Assembly: GCF_030010415.1 (NCBI RefSeq)
Contig: NZ_JASCSA010000006.1
From: Cobetia amphilecti
GTDB lineage: Bacteria; Pseudomonadota; Gammaproteobacteria; Pseudomonadales; Halomonadaceae
DNA length: 64,000 bases
Direction: 5' to 3' (one strand)
The notes beneath the pieces were generated by a model, which saw only the letters and a list, made by a program, of their open reading frames with translations, made no database searches and had not been told where the DNA came from. Position numbers and translations under genes: made by a program. Shown piece by piece: positions 51,229 to 62,486 of the stretch (positions are counted from its first letter, which is position 1; each line of letters begins with the position of its first letter).

Positions 51229-52347
51229 TCAGGGCGTCACCTCCAGCCCCGAGGTGTCCTGCGCCGGTTGGTGGCTGCCATACAGCGCCAGATGCCCGCT
51301 CAGGGCAGTATCGATGTGATAACTGGCCCCGTAACGGCGGGCGTTGCGGGCGAAGGCACGCAGCAATTCAGCATCCCCCACCAGTCGCCCCAACGCCTCG
51401 GCGTAGCGCTCAGGCGTGTGCTGGTCGACCACCAGGCCGTTGCCGACCCGATGCACCACCTCGGCACAGCCGCCGACATCGGTGACCAGCACCGGCAGGC
51501 CACTGAGCGTCGCCTCCAGCAGCGAGATCGGCAGCCCTTCCCAGGCGGATGACATGATGAAGGCATCGGCGCTGGCCAGCAGCCCCGCCACATCCGAGAT
51601 ATTGCCCAGCAAGCTGACCTCATCATGGAGCCCGAGCGCCTCGATCTGCGCCATCAGCTGTGCCTTGTGCGGCCCCTCCCCGGCGATCCTGAGCGTGAAG
51701 GCCAGGCCCTGCGCCTTGAGTCTGGCGCAGCTTTCCAGCATCAGGGGGTATTGCTTGGCATCGGTCAGACGTCCGATCGCCGCCAGCTGCACCGGGGCCT
51801 GCTGATTCGCCTCCCGCCAACCACTGGCCTTGAGACGCGCGCCGGAGACGGCGTTGTCGATCTGTACCACCGGACGCGCCGCAATCGGCGCCAGCTTGTC
51901 GGTGCAGGCGCGACAGATACCGACGTAGGCCGTCACGCGACGATCAAACAGCCGGAACATCCAGGCCGGCGCGCCCAGCTCGATGCTGTGCACCGTCATC
52001 ATCACCGGCAACTGACGCGGCAATCCAAAGGCGAACATCAGTGCGTAATACAGGTGGCAGTGCACCACATCCGGCGCGAAGCGCGTCACTTCCCTGCGCA
52101 GCCTCGTCGCGCCTCGCCACGGGCGGCGGCGTGTCTCGATGCCCAGAAACGAGTAGCTGACATTGCCGGCACTCAGCTGGCTCAGAAAGCGATGCTCGTA
52201 TTCGAGGTCGCGGCCACATTCCGCGGCGGTTTCCAGAAAGGTGATATGCACACTGTGGCCAGCGGCCACCATCGCCAGACTCAGGTCCTTGACGTAGACC
52301 TCGGCGCCGCCAGAGGCGGGAGTCGAGATGACATGCATGATTCTCAC
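51229..52347 (-). CDS. GT4-family glycosyltransferase
   Basis: 372 aa from the GTG at 52347 (aggagg SD). HVISTPASGGAEVYVKDLSLAMVAAGHSVHI begins the acceptor domain; VVHCHLYYALMFAFGLPRQLPVMMTVHSIELG follows. Donor half: AIGRLTDAKQYPLMLESCARL, RIAGEGPHKAQL and the signature AFIMSSAWEGLPISLLEATLSGLPVLVTDVGGCAEVV. Third gene of a three-GT block, separated from the previous one by a terminator-like hairpin. Confidence 0.9.
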   Translation of the reverse strand: MRIMHVISTPASGGAEVYVKDLSLAMVAAGHSVHITFLETAAECGRDLEYEHRFLSQLSAGNVSYSFLGIETRRRPWRGATRLRREVTRFAPDVVHCHLYYALMFAFGLPRQLPVMMTVHSIELGAPAWMFRLFDRRVTAYVGICRACTDKLAPIAARPVVQIDNAVSGARLKASGWREANQQAPVQLAAIGRLTDAKQYPLMLESCARLKAQGLAFTLRIAGEGPHKAQLMAQIEALGLHDEVSLLGNISDVAGLLASADAFIMSSAWEGLPISLLEATLSGLPVLVTDVGGCAEVVHRVGNGLVVDQHTPERYAEALGRLVGDAELLRAFARNARRYGASYHIDTALSGHLALYGSHQPAQDTSGLEVTP

Positions 52348-52378
52348 GGCGATAGCCTCCTGCTGTCGTTCATGAAAA

Positions 52379-52402
52379 AAGTGAGGGCGGCTGCCCTCAC
52401 TT
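52379..52402 (-). terminator. Terminator between two GT4 genes
   Basis: AAGTGAGGGC-GGCT-GCCCTCACTT; preceded by A6 on the plus strand, which is T6 for the minus-strand transcript. It may limit read-through into the last transferase gene. Confidence 0.75.
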
Positions 52403-52462
52403 GTCTGTCCACTGGCTGTCTTGCCTTGCTTACCACCCTCATCCAGGCGGTCGTCATGCCGA

Positions 52463-53644
52463 TCAGATCACCTTCAACAGCGCCGGGGCTTCCAGGCCCT
52501 CAAGCAGCGTGCGCCAGCTGGCCTCGACGGTATTGCGCGAGAAGCGGTCTAGGCCGTAATCCACATTGGCGCGCAACCTGTCGAGCACCGCCTCATCCCC
52601 CAGCACCTCATCAAGCTGACGGGTCATGGCTTCCACATCGCCCTGCGCGACCAGATAGCCATTGACGCCATGCTTGATGATCTCGCCCGGCCCGGCCGGA
52701 CACGCGAAGCTGACACAGGGCACACCACAGCTCAGCGCCTCGACCAGCACCAGGCCAAAGCCCTCGAAGCGCGATGAGAGTACGAACAGGTCCGCCGCGG
52801 CGTATTCGCGCCGGATGTCCCGGCATTGGCCCGGCATCTGCAGCTGATGGGTGATCTTCAGGCGCTCGGCCTGCGCCATCAGGGCGCCACGCTCTGCACC
52901 CTCGCCGACGATGCGCAAGACCCAGCCATCACGGGTCGCCTCAGGCAACGCCGCCCAGGCCTCAAGCAGCAGATCGAAGCCCTTCTGCGGCTCGAGGCGG
53001 CCGACGGCCACCGCCACCCTGGGCGACCTGGCGTCTCGCAAGTCCGCCATCTGCTCAGCACTGCTCTCACGGCTCTGAAGCGCCTGACGCTCGGCAACGA
53101 CATGCTCAAGCGGATTGAGGTTGGGCACCACGCTGAGTCGCTCGCGCGCGGCCGGATGCAGACGCTCCCAGTAGTGGCGGTCTTCATGCGACAGCACCAC
53201 GATGCGGTCGGCGCGATGCGCCGCCAGACGCCGCGCCGTATCACGGCGAGCAACGCCGAGATCCGAGGTGGCATTGAAGTGCTCCCAGCACAGATAGCGC
53301 GTGCGGCGACAGAGCAGCGTCGGCAGCAGGAAGGGCAGGAAGCCGATGCTCTCGACCACCACCACCACGTCCGGGCGCTTGCGCAGCACCACCCACAACA
53401 GACGCAGGAACAGCCACAGGCCACGCACGGCGCCCAGATGTGAGCGCTCGGGATAGAGTGATTCGTGCACGATATCGTCATGCAGCGGATAAGGACTCTC
53501 CGCCGGGCCATATTCGCTGAGAATCTCGACCTGATAATCGCCACTGGCGGCCAGCATGTTGGCGGTATCGGCGCAGGCCCGTTCGGTGCCGCCGGTGCGT
53601 GACTGGGCACCGGTATAGAACAGGATATGTTTATGAGTGCTCAT
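52463..53644 (-). CDS. GT4-family glycosyltransferase
   Basis: 393 aa GT-B enzyme. ILFYTGAQSRTGGTERACADTANMLAASGDYQVEIL opens it, with DVVVVVESIGFLPFLLPTLLCRRTRYLCWEHFN; donor half AVGRLEPQKGFDLLLEAWAAL, RIVGEGAERGALMAQAERL and LSSRFEGFGLVLVEALSCGVPCVSFACPAGPGEII. It shares the CWEHFN and PAGPGEII-type motifs with the protein at 33326, so both may add similar sugars. Overlaps the upstream GT2 by four bases. Confidence 0.9.
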   Translation of the reverse strand: MSTHKHILFYTGAQSRTGGTERACADTANMLAASGDYQVEILSEYGPAESPYPLHDDIVHESLYPERSHLGAVRGLWLFLRLLWVVLRKRPDVVVVVESIGFLPFLLPTLLCRRTRYLCWEHFNATSDLGVARRDTARRLAAHRADRIVVLSHEDRHYWERLHPAARERLSVVPNLNPLEHVVAERQALQSRESSAEQMADLRDARSPRVAVAVGRLEPQKGFDLLLEAWAALPEATRDGWVLRIVGEGAERGALMAQAERLKITHQLQMPGQCRDIRREYAAADLFVLSSRFEGFGLVLVEALSCGVPCVSFACPAGPGEIIKHGVNGYLVAQGDVEAMTRQLDEVLGDEAVLDRLRANVDYGLDRFSRNTVEASWRTLLEGLEAPALLKVI

Positions 53645-54693
53645 GAGGCGTATTGGCTCCGGCGGACAAGTTGCCGGGACAATGCCGGGCTCACTGCATA
53701 GCTCATCAACAGCGCCTGCTCCTTCAGCGAGAGCTGGCGCAGAGATGACCAGGACGCTTGTCGCACCTGATCGAGCACGACCTTGCGCACCCGCGAATCA
53801 TCCGCCGTCTTGTTGATCGCCTGACGCATGATGAAGCTGACGCCGACGAACCGCAGGCCGCGGATTTCCAGCAGGGCCATGCCGTGCGTCGCGGCGAAAT
53901 GCTCACGATAATGCTCCGCGAAGACCCGCCAGCTGCGGTGGAACTTGTCCAGTTCCTGGTTGCTGAACGGCTTGCGCGTCAGAGAGCCGTCACTGCGCTT
54001 GTCGAAGTAATACAGCACCTCGGGCAGATACAGCACGCGCTCTGCGCGTCCGAACAGATCCAGGTTATAGAGGCCATCCTGCGATACGGGCAGGTCAGGG
54101 AAGCTCAGCGAGCAGGCCAGGTCGGCGCGGATCGCCTTGCCCCAGGGAGACGACACGATGGTGTCATGCATGAAGTCACGAAAGGCCCGGGCCAGCGGAC
54201 GCTCCTCGGCCTGCTGGCAGAATGCCAGGCTGTCGTGATCGCCCTTGGGGCCTTGCAGGCAGTAGCGGAAGACCACCGCCTCGGGCGAGTCGAACGCCTC
54301 GATGCTGGCCTGCAGAATATCCAGCGCGCCAGGCGCGAAATGATCATCAGCGTCACAGAACAGTACATAGCGGCCGCTGACCAGGCTCAGACCATGATTG
54401 CGCGTGCCACCCGGCCCCATGTTGTGAGGATTGCGGCGCAGAACCAGCCGCCCGGGGATGTCAGGCGTCTCGCCGGGCGGTGTGGACACTGAGGACTGCT
54501 GCTCCATTTGCTGCTGCGCCTGTCGCTCAGCCCACAGGAATCCATCATCCGTCGAGCAATCATCAATGATGATGTGTTCATAGGATGCCTGGTTGTCACG
54601 CAAGCTGTTGATGCAGCGCGCAAGACCATCCCCTGAATTGTGATTTGGCGTCACGATGGAAAAGTAAGGCGACTTCCCTGTATAGCGTTCCAT
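53641..54693 (-). CDS. GT2-family glycosyltransferase
   Basis: 350 aa GT-A enzyme. FSIVTPNHNSGDGLARCINSLRDNQASYEHIIIDDCSTDDG at 12-52, NMGPGGTRNHGLSLVSGRYVLFCDADDHF with the metal-binding DADD near 118, and a late SQDGLYNLDLFGRAERVLYLPEVLYYF. SD aagg. First gene of the 54693-51229 block; stop and next start overlap. Confidence 0.9.
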   Translation of the reverse strand: MERYTGKSPYFSIVTPNHNSGDGLARCINSLRDNQASYEHIIIDDCSTDDGFLWAERQAQQQMEQQSSVSTPPGETPDIPGRLVLRRNPHNMGPGGTRNHGLSLVSGRYVLFCDADDHFAPGALDILQASIEAFDSPEAVVFRYCLQGPKGDHDSLAFCQQAEERPLARAFRDFMHDTIVSSPWGKAIRADLACSLSFPDLPVSQDGLYNLDLFGRAERVLYLPEVLYYFDKRSDGSLTRKPFSNQELDKFHRSWRVFAEHYREHFAATHGMALLEIRGLRFVGVSFIMRQAINKTADDSRVRKVVLDQVRQASWSSLRQLSLKEQALLMSYAVSPALSRQLVRRSQYAS

Positions 54694-55401
54694 GCCCTGC
54701 CTTCTTTATTGTTCACTGTCATTGACCAGCACAGCCGACCAGCGCCCTCGAAGCAGGGCACACACTGCACTGAAGAGTGGGTCAGTTCTTGCGACTGACT
54801 TTTATTCGCAATTTCTTATATTTTAGTGCTTGAGTCCCGTTCATCCGCCAGAAGCTGATCCTGCACTGAAGATGACAGGTGAGCGACGTCACCCTGAGGA
54901 GTGGACACTGGAGGGATGTCCGCTCGTGAGAAAGGTAGTGGCAGGAAGTGGCAGGAAGTGGCAGAAAGTGGCAGCAAATGGCGACACTTCCTGCCCCGCC
55001 GTTGACCACAGACTAATAATCCCCCTCAGCCCAAACAAGCTGCGCTGTCGCCAAAAGCCAAAATCATGAGCGTTTATGCGCCAATCCTCCGGCAACTCAT
55101 GCCAGATACTGAGAATCAGTGACTACTGAAATACGCCCCGCTCACTGAGCCAATTGAGCCAGCGCGACCAAAGCTGTCATGCCCGCGGCCTTATGTGACG
55201 CACATCAACGTGAGCACTTTGCGCGAGTGTCATACTGCCAGAGCGCGATGCAGGCTATGATGGCAGACATTGGTCGGCCTCCCCGCACGCGCACGGCGCC
55301 CGCTCTCAAGCGCCCTTGCCTGCCAGCGCCAGGCCTCGCGCATGTTGAAGCCAGCGCCGCCCTGCCCTTTCTGTTCTATCCCCCTTGCCCACGGAGACTT
55401 C
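54694..55401. other. Intergenic region with a 10-bp tandem repeat
   Basis: About 700 bp between the divergent GT2 and TSUP genes. An AT-rich patch next to the GT2 start (54790-54835) may hold its promoter. Tandem repeats occupy 54937-54986. The remainder shows nothing recognisable. Confidence 0.45.
54937..54986. repeat. 10-bp tandem repeat, five copies
   Basis: AGTGGCAGGA twice, then AGTGGCAGAA, AGTGGCAGCA and a degenerate AATGGCGACA. Exact 10-bp phase, close to one helical turn. Confidence 0.8.
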
Positions 55402-56163
55402 ATGGAGCCTTGGCAACTTGTCGCCATCATGATGAGTCTGGCACTCGCCAGCTATATCCAGACCCTGACCGGTTTCGCCTTCGGATTGATCGTGATGGGT
55501 CTGCTGGCGACCCTCGATGTGCTGCCCATCGAGAGCGCCGCATTGCTGTGCACTCTGCTGGGCCTGTTCAACAACGGGATGGCCATGCGTGGGCACTGGC
55601 GAGAGATCAATCCGCGCCTGGCACGCCGCCTGCTAGTCACCAGCCTGCCAATGTTGCCGGTGGGCTATTTCCTGGCAGTCTGGCTGGGCAGCGAAAGAGC
55701 CCCTCTGCTGGGCATGTTGCTGGGCATCGTCATCCTGATCGCCTGTCTCGCCCTGCTGGCTCAACCGGGCCCGCGTGCCACGACATCGCCACGCTGGCAC
55801 TTTCATACCGCCGGTGTGCTGTCAGGCCTGATGGGGGGGCTATTCGCGGCCAATGGCCCGCCTCTGGTGGTCGTGCTCTATCGTCAGCCGATGACCCTGA
55901 TCGCCATTCGCTGCACGCTGTTCGGTGTCTTCATCGTCACCGGCATCGTGCGCATGGGCCTCAGCATCGCGGCCCCGGGGCGTATCGGCGACACCCTGCC
56001 CCAGCTGCTGCTCGTGGGTCTGTCGGGCGCCCTCGTCGTGATGCTCTTCACCGAGCTGGCGCGTCGCTTCCCGCCGCCCTTGAGTGACAATCGTCTGCGT
56101 CAGGTCGCCTATGCCATTCTGCTGGTCTCGAGCGTCAATCTGATCATCAAGGGCCTGATCTGA
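55402..56163 (+). CDS. TSUP-family (TauE/SafE) membrane transporter
   Basis: 253 aa from the ATG at 55402 (SD ggag); the frame is open upstream to 55270. About eight membrane segments in two similar halves, each opening with a glycine-rich turn (SYIQTLTGFAFGLIVMGLL; LSGLMGGLFAANGPPLVVVLY). Members export sulfite, sulfoacetate or related organic anions; the substrate here is unknown. Its stop shares one base with the next start. Confidence 0.87.
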   Translation: MEPWQLVAIMMSLALASYIQTLTGFAFGLIVMGLLATLDVLPIESAALLCTLLGLFNNGMAMRGHWREINPRLARRLLVTSLPMLPVGYFLAVWLGSERAPLLGMLLGIVILIACLALLAQPGPRATTSPRWHFHTAGVLSGLMGGLFAANGPPLVVVLYRQPMTLIAIRCTLFGVFIVTGIVRMGLSIAAPGRIGDTLPQLLLVGLSGALVVMLFTELARRFPPPLSDNRLRQVAYAILLVSSVNLIIKGLI

Positions 56164-56507
56164 TGTCTCAGCCCCCACCAGCCCATGACGCGGCTGATCC
56201 AGCGGGCGATGAAGGCTTCATCGAACTCTCAAAGAGCACGATTGACGCCATCAAGGCGGCAGGCAGAAAGCTCGATGAGGACGTGCAGGCGGGACGGCTT
56301 CCTGCGGGCAGCTCGCGCTGGATGATGGCACCGTCGGGGGAGCGCTTCTGCATTCGTCATTCAGGCCCAGCCCTTGATGAAGAGACTGATGAAGACTCTG
56401 ATGACGAGTCTGAGCCAGACGCTGACAAGCATCGCCAGTCACTGGTGACTCGCTGCTGGCAGCGTCTGCTGGCGCGCGTGAAGCGCGCAGGCGTTGCGCG
56501 AGGCTGA
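56163..56507 (+). CDS. Hypothetical acidic protein coupled to the TSUP transporter
   Basis: 114 aa. Starts within the TSUP stop codon (TGATG), so translation is coupled. A central segment (FIELSKSTIDAIKAAGRKLDEDVQAGRLPAGSSRWMMAPSGERFCIRH) looks folded, followed by an acidic run (EETDEDSDDESEPDAD) and a basic end (RCWQRLLARVKRAG). No family recognised. Overlap and a strong terminator 49 bp downstream make it likely to be real. Confidence 0.55.
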   Translation: MSQPPPAHDAADPAGDEGFIELSKSTIDAIKAAGRKLDEDVQAGRLPAGSSRWMMAPSGERFCIRHSGPALDEETDEDSDDESEPDADKHRQSLVTRCWQRLLARVKRAGVARG

Positions 56508-56555
56508 CTCATCGACAAAAGCCCTCGATAGAGCCCTCCATACCGCTGCAACAAG

Positions 56556-56583
56556 AAAGGGACTGCCCATGGGCAGTCCCTTT
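56556..56583. terminator. 28-bp perfect palindrome, bidirectional terminator
   Basis: AAAGGGACTGCCCA and its exact reverse complement, between the convergent small gene and glmS. TTT/AAA ends extend it. Confidence 0.85.
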
Positions 56584-56613
56584 CGTTTGCTTCATGGCCT
56601 CAAGCGCAGTCGA

Positions 56614-58560
<1,947 letters not shown>

Positions 58561-58691
58561 GAGAAATTCCTCTACTGCGTGCCACCCTCATGGAGAGCGT
58601 GGCACGACTGAATGGATGTCTTTCAGGGAGTGCGTACGCAGATCAGGTACGCGTGCTGAATCTTTCAGCGACGTTCAATGCCTGCTTGAGC

Positions 58692-58747
58692 CTTGATGTC
58701 TGAGCACTGACGCTTGAGCATTGACGTTTGAGCACTGACGCCCGGGC
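58692..58747. repeat. 14-bp tandem repeat, four copies
   Basis: TGATGTCTGAGCAC, TGACGCTTGAGCAT, TGACGTTTGAGCAC and a degenerate fourth copy, between glmS and ugd. The TGAGCACTGA core is shared with the array at 7061-7116. Confidence 0.75.
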
Positions 58748-58767
58748 TGTGATGCCAAGCGGCAAGC

Positions 58768-60114
58768 TCAAGCCTGATTCAGCAGCAGGGTGTCACCGCG
58801 GCCGACCGCGTAGTACATCAGGCCAGCGGCCTTCATGGCGGCAGGCTCGAACAGGTTGCGGCCATCGACCACCACCGGGAAGCCGAGCTGGGACTTCAGC
58901 CACTCGCCGTCCAGGGTGCGGAATTCCTTCCACTCGGTGCAGATCACCAGCGCATCGGCACCCTTGACCGCCTGCTGACGGTCCGCGACCAGCACCAGCT
59001 CATCGCGCTCGCCGTAGATGCGGCGGCATTCCTTCATGGCTTCCGGGTCATAGGCCTGCACGGTCGCGCCAGCCGCCCACAGCGCTTCCATCAGCGTGCG
59101 GCTCGGCGCATCGCGCATGTCGTCGGTGTTGGGCTTGAAGGCCAGACCCCAGACGGCGATGGTCTTGCCCTTGAGGTCGCCATCGAAGGCCCGCGACAGC
59201 TTGTCGAACAGGGTGACTTTCTGGCGCTTGTTGACGGATTCCACGGCGGTCAGCAGCTCGGCTTCATAGCCGATCTGGCTGGCGGTACGTGCCAGCGCCT
59301 GGACGTCCTTCGGGAAGCAGGAACCGCCATAGCCACAGCCCGGATAGATGAAGTGGTAGCCGATACGCGGGTCACTGCCGATGCCGCGACGTACTTCCTC
59401 GATGTCCGCACCGAGGCGCTCGGCCAGGTTGGAGATCTCGTTCATGAAGCTGATCTTGGTCGCCAGCATGGCGTTGGCGGCGTACTTGGTCAGCTCGGCG
59501 GCGCGCACATCCATGAACATCAGCTTTTCATGGTTGCGGTTGTAGGGGGCGTAGCATTCGCGCATGCGCTCACGCACCGCTTCGGAATCGGTGCCGACCA
59601 CGATGCGCGCGCCACGCGTGAAGTCGTCCAGCGCCGCGCCTTCCTTGAGGAATTCCGGGTTGGAGCAGACATCGAAATCGACGCTTGCACCACGGTCCTT
59701 GAGCACGTCCTTGACCCGCGCCTTGACGCGGTCTGCCGTGCCCACCGGCACGGTGGACTTGTCGATGATGACCTTGTAGTCATTCATGTGCTCGCCGATG
59801 GTGGTGGCGACGGACAGCACGTACTTGAGGTCGGCGCTGCCGTCTTCATCCGGCGGCGTGCCCACGGCGATGAACTGCAGCACGCCATGCTCGACGGCTT
59901 CACGCGCGTCGGTGGTGAAGCTCAGGCGACCGGCTTCCACGTTGCGCAGCAACATGCCTTCCAGGCCCGGCTCATAGATGGGAATCTCGCCCTGCTTGAG
60001 ACCCTCGATCTTGGCGGCGTCCACATCCATGCACACTACGTCGTGGCCGACGTCGGCCAGGCAGGTACCCGTGACCAGACCGACATAACCGCTTCCAAAA
60101 ATCGTGATCTTCAT
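58768..60114 (-). CDS. ugd: UDP-glucose 6-dehydrogenase
   Basis: 448 aa from the ATG at 60114, nine bases after an aagg SD; an ATG three codons earlier has worse spacing. NAD motif GSGYVG at 7-12, VGTPPDEDGSADLKYV, STVPVGTAD, SNPEFLKEGAALDDF, the catalytic cysteine near 264 in GYGGSCFPKD, and GLAFKPNTDDMRDAPS. It oxidises UDP-glucose to UDP-glucuronate. Its place in the exopolysaccharide locus suggests an acidic polymer with glucuronic acid or a derivative. Confidence 0.96.
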   Translation of the reverse strand: MKITIFGSGYVGLVTGTCLADVGHDVVCMDVDAAKIEGLKQGEIPIYEPGLEGMLLRNVEAGRLSFTTDAREAVEHGVLQFIAVGTPPDEDGSADLKYVLSVATTIGEHMNDYKVIIDKSTVPVGTADRVKARVKDVLKDRGASVDFDVCSNPEFLKEGAALDDFTRGARIVVGTDSEAVRERMRECYAPYNRNHEKLMFMDVRAAELTKYAANAMLATKISFMNEISNLAERLGADIEEVRRGIGSDPRIGYHFIYPGCGYGGSCFPKDVQALARTASQIGYEAELLTAVESVNKRQKVTLFDKLSRAFDGDLKGKTIAVWGLAFKPNTDDMRDAPSRTLMEALWAAGATVQAYDPEAMKECRRIYGERDELVLVADRQQAVKGADALVICTEWKEFRTLDGEWLKSQLGFPVVVDGRNLFEPAAMKAAGLMYYAVGRGDTLLLNQA

Positions 60115-60796
60115 TGATGTCATCCTTGCTGGCCTTGTCGCCAGATCGTGTCGTGATACTCAAAGTGAAACGAGGCAATGGCGGCAGAATCTCGTGCACA
60201 TCTGATGGCTTTTCAGCGGCAATCGAGGCGGACTCCAGGACATTTCGCCGTAAAGTCCTGTTCCCTCAAGACTCCCTCATGACTCCCTCGGGTTTCCCTT
60301 GGGTCTCTCTCAAGAGATGTCTTCGTAGGCGGAATTTCCCGCCTTCATTGGCCGAAAATGAAATGCCGACAATGTCCTGTGCAAGAGGATCAACCCCCAT
60401 TGAACAGCGATATTTCGTGACAGCAGCGCGAGGTTACCCAACCCACGGGCCAGAAGGCTCGCAGGTGATTGCAGGTAGACTGCAGGTAGCTCGCAGGAAA
60501 AAGACGCGCCGCTTGAGTCAGTGACGGGCAATCATCACTGCCCGAAGTGTGGCTCTTTTATAAAGCAACTTCGTGAAAAGTCATCCTGTCGGGCGCAATA
60601 TGATCCAAAACATGACCCTATATAACTTGTGACTTATCTTTCTGATCCTGCCTGTCGCAACTTCCCTGATATGCCGCTTGATCAATTGACTACCCGGGCG
60701 GCAATGGCCATCTCATGGATGGCCATGCCTTCGCGCTAGAGTCGTCATCAAATCAGAACCGTCAGTCAATGAGAGCCATCAGCGGCGCGGCAGCTA
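60115..60796. other. Intergenic region upstream of ugd
   Basis: About 680 bp between ugd and the next minus-strand gene. It contains GCAGGT-type short repeats (about 60460-60500), an AT-rich patch (60545-60690) likely to hold a promoter for ugd, and a small hairpin ATGGCCATCTCATGGATGGCCAT at 60704-60726. No gene is recognised. Confidence 0.45.
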
Positions 60797-61747
60797 TCAG
60801 CGAAAGTAATGCTTCGCGAAGGTCGCCAGGTGGCCATGCTTCATGGCGACCGGCGCCTTGCGCAGGAAAAAGGCCAATGACAACGGCGAGAAACGACTGC
60901 CGGTGGCACGGGCAAACATGCGCCCCTTGGTGCGCGCCTTGGCCGGCGTGCTGTAGAAGTCGCTGCCGGAGGTGACCCCCGCATGGGCGACGATGCCCAG
61001 ATTGGCACGCATCAGACGCGCGCCCTGACGACGCGCATCGCTCAGCACGATGAACTCCTCGCCGGAGGGCTGATCGGTGCCCAGGCCGAACTGCTCATCG
61101 AAGCGTGCATGGAACTGGCAGAGATCCAGCGCCATGTCGACCGAGCGCACGCGCGCCAGTGACATCAGGCTGTGGGTCTTGAAGGACACCGGCGGCGCGG
61201 GCCGATCCGGGTCTCGCTCATGCAGCGGGAAGGCCTTGACGTGGGGGAAGCTGATCGCGGCCGCTTCGGTGCAGGTGAAGGCTTCCATCACCAGCGCGAC
61301 AGCCTGGGGATGCAGCTCAATGTCGTCATCCAGCACATAGGCGTAGCGCGTGGCACAGGCGGCCAGCGCCGTGTTGCGACTCTTCGACAGCCCCCGCCCG
61401 TCGATCGCCAGGTACTCGAAACGGCTGTCGAAATTGGCCAGCGCGTACTCGCGGTATTGCTCGCGGCTCGCGGGGTCTGACAGTTGATGCACGATCAGGA
61501 AACGCGCGCCGGGCAGCGCATCATGACGCGGCACGCTGTAGAGGCCGTCATCCAGGGTCGAGATCAGGAAGGTCAGCTCCGGCACCTGGCGACGCGTGCT
61601 GTCATCCACCTGGCGTGCCCCGACCAGCACGCGCGGGCGCGAATCGAGGGTCGGCTGCGCGCTTGCATCGGCATGGCGGGAAGCCGCCGTGGACTCGGTG
61701 GAAGGTGTCGCGGACGCCGCGACATCCTGTTCAACGATGTTTTGCAT
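60797..61747 (-). CDS. GT2-type glycosyltransferase
   Basis: 316 aa. An Ala/Ser/Thr-rich N-terminus (1-45) leads to LTFLISTLDDGLYSV, a GRGLSKSRNTALAACATRYAYVLDDDIELHPQ segment whose DDD is the metal-binding DxD, and a late GTDQPSGEEFIVLSDARRQGARL. The layout suits a GT-A enzyme, although divergent. It overlaps the preceding GT2 by 17 bases and is the last gene of the block entering from the window's end. Confidence 0.75.
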   Translation of the reverse strand: MQNIVEQDVAASATPSTESTAASRHADASAQPTLDSRPRVLVGARQVDDSTRRQVPELTFLISTLDDGLYSVPRHDALPGARFLIVHQLSDPASREQYREYALANFDSRFEYLAIDGRGLSKSRNTALAACATRYAYVLDDDIELHPQAVALVMEAFTCTEAAAISFPHVKAFPLHERDPDRPAPPVSFKTHSLMSLARVRSVDMALDLCQFHARFDEQFGLGTDQPSGEEFIVLSDARRQGARLMRANLGIVAHAGVTSGSDFYSTPAKARTKGRMFARATGSRFSPLSLAFFLRKAPVAMKHGHLATFAKHYFR

Positions 61748-62486
61748 AACCGTTCACCGCGTAATGGACAAAGTTGCGACTGGCGCTGATCACATCCATC
61801 CCCAGCACCTCACGATACAGGCGCCACTGATAGGCGGCGGCCTTGAACTTGTTGGACGACACGCTGCTCTCGCGACGCGTATAGCGCGCCAGCGGTTCCG
61901 GCATGCCCTGCGCCGGGCCCAGCTGACCGATGATGATCAGCCACAGCGCCAGGTCCTGACGCTTGCGGATCGTCGGCATGTAGAAGCGCCCGTAGCGACC
62001 GGCGTCATAGATGGCGGTCAGGCAGCCGATGGAGTTGGAGCGCAGCATGTCGTCACGCGTCAGGCGCTCGGGCGGCGCGAAGTACGAGACGTGCTCGCCC
62101 TGCTCATCGACCATCTCGTAGCCGGTGTAGGAAAGCCCGGCGCCGGTGTCCTGCATGAAGGCGATCTGGCGTTCGATCTTCTCGGGCAGCCAGGCATCGT
62201 CGGCATCCAGAAAGGCGATGTAGCGGCCCTTGGCCTCGGCGATGGCACGGTTGCGTGCCCGGCCCGGGCCACCGTTGGTGTCGGTTTCCAGCACGCGGAT
62301 CTCGACGCCAGCGGTGTCCAGCGCCGCGAAGTCGTCACGCAGACGACTGGCGGCACCATCCGGTGAGGCATCGTCGCTGATCAGGATCTCGCGTACCGGC
62401 TCGCTCTGGGCCAGTACCGAGTCGACGGCGGCGTGCAGGCGGCGGTCATAGCCGTAGTTGGGCATGATGACGGAGACATCAGCCAT
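61731..62486 (-). CDS. GT2-family glycosyltransferase
   Basis: 251 aa from the ATG at 62486 (gaggagaagg SD), where the family start MADVSVIMPNYGYDRRLHAAVDSVLAQSEPVREILISDDASPDG fits. NGGPGRARNRAIAEAKGRYIAFLDADDAWLPEKIERQI contains the DADD metal site. The frame upstream to 62588 is the shadow of the preceding gene's tail. Overlaps both neighbours. Confidence 0.9.
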   Translation of the reverse strand: MADVSVIMPNYGYDRRLHAAVDSVLAQSEPVREILISDDASPDGAASRLRDDFAALDTAGVEIRVLETDTNGGPGRARNRAIAEAKGRYIAFLDADDAWLPEKIERQIAFMQDTGAGLSYTGYEMVDEQGEHVSYFAPPERLTRDDMLRSNSIGCLTAIYDAGRYGRFYMPTIRKRQDLALWLIIIGQLGPAQGMPEPLARYTRRESSVSSNKFKAAAYQWRLYREVLGMDVISASRNFVHYAVNGYAKHR

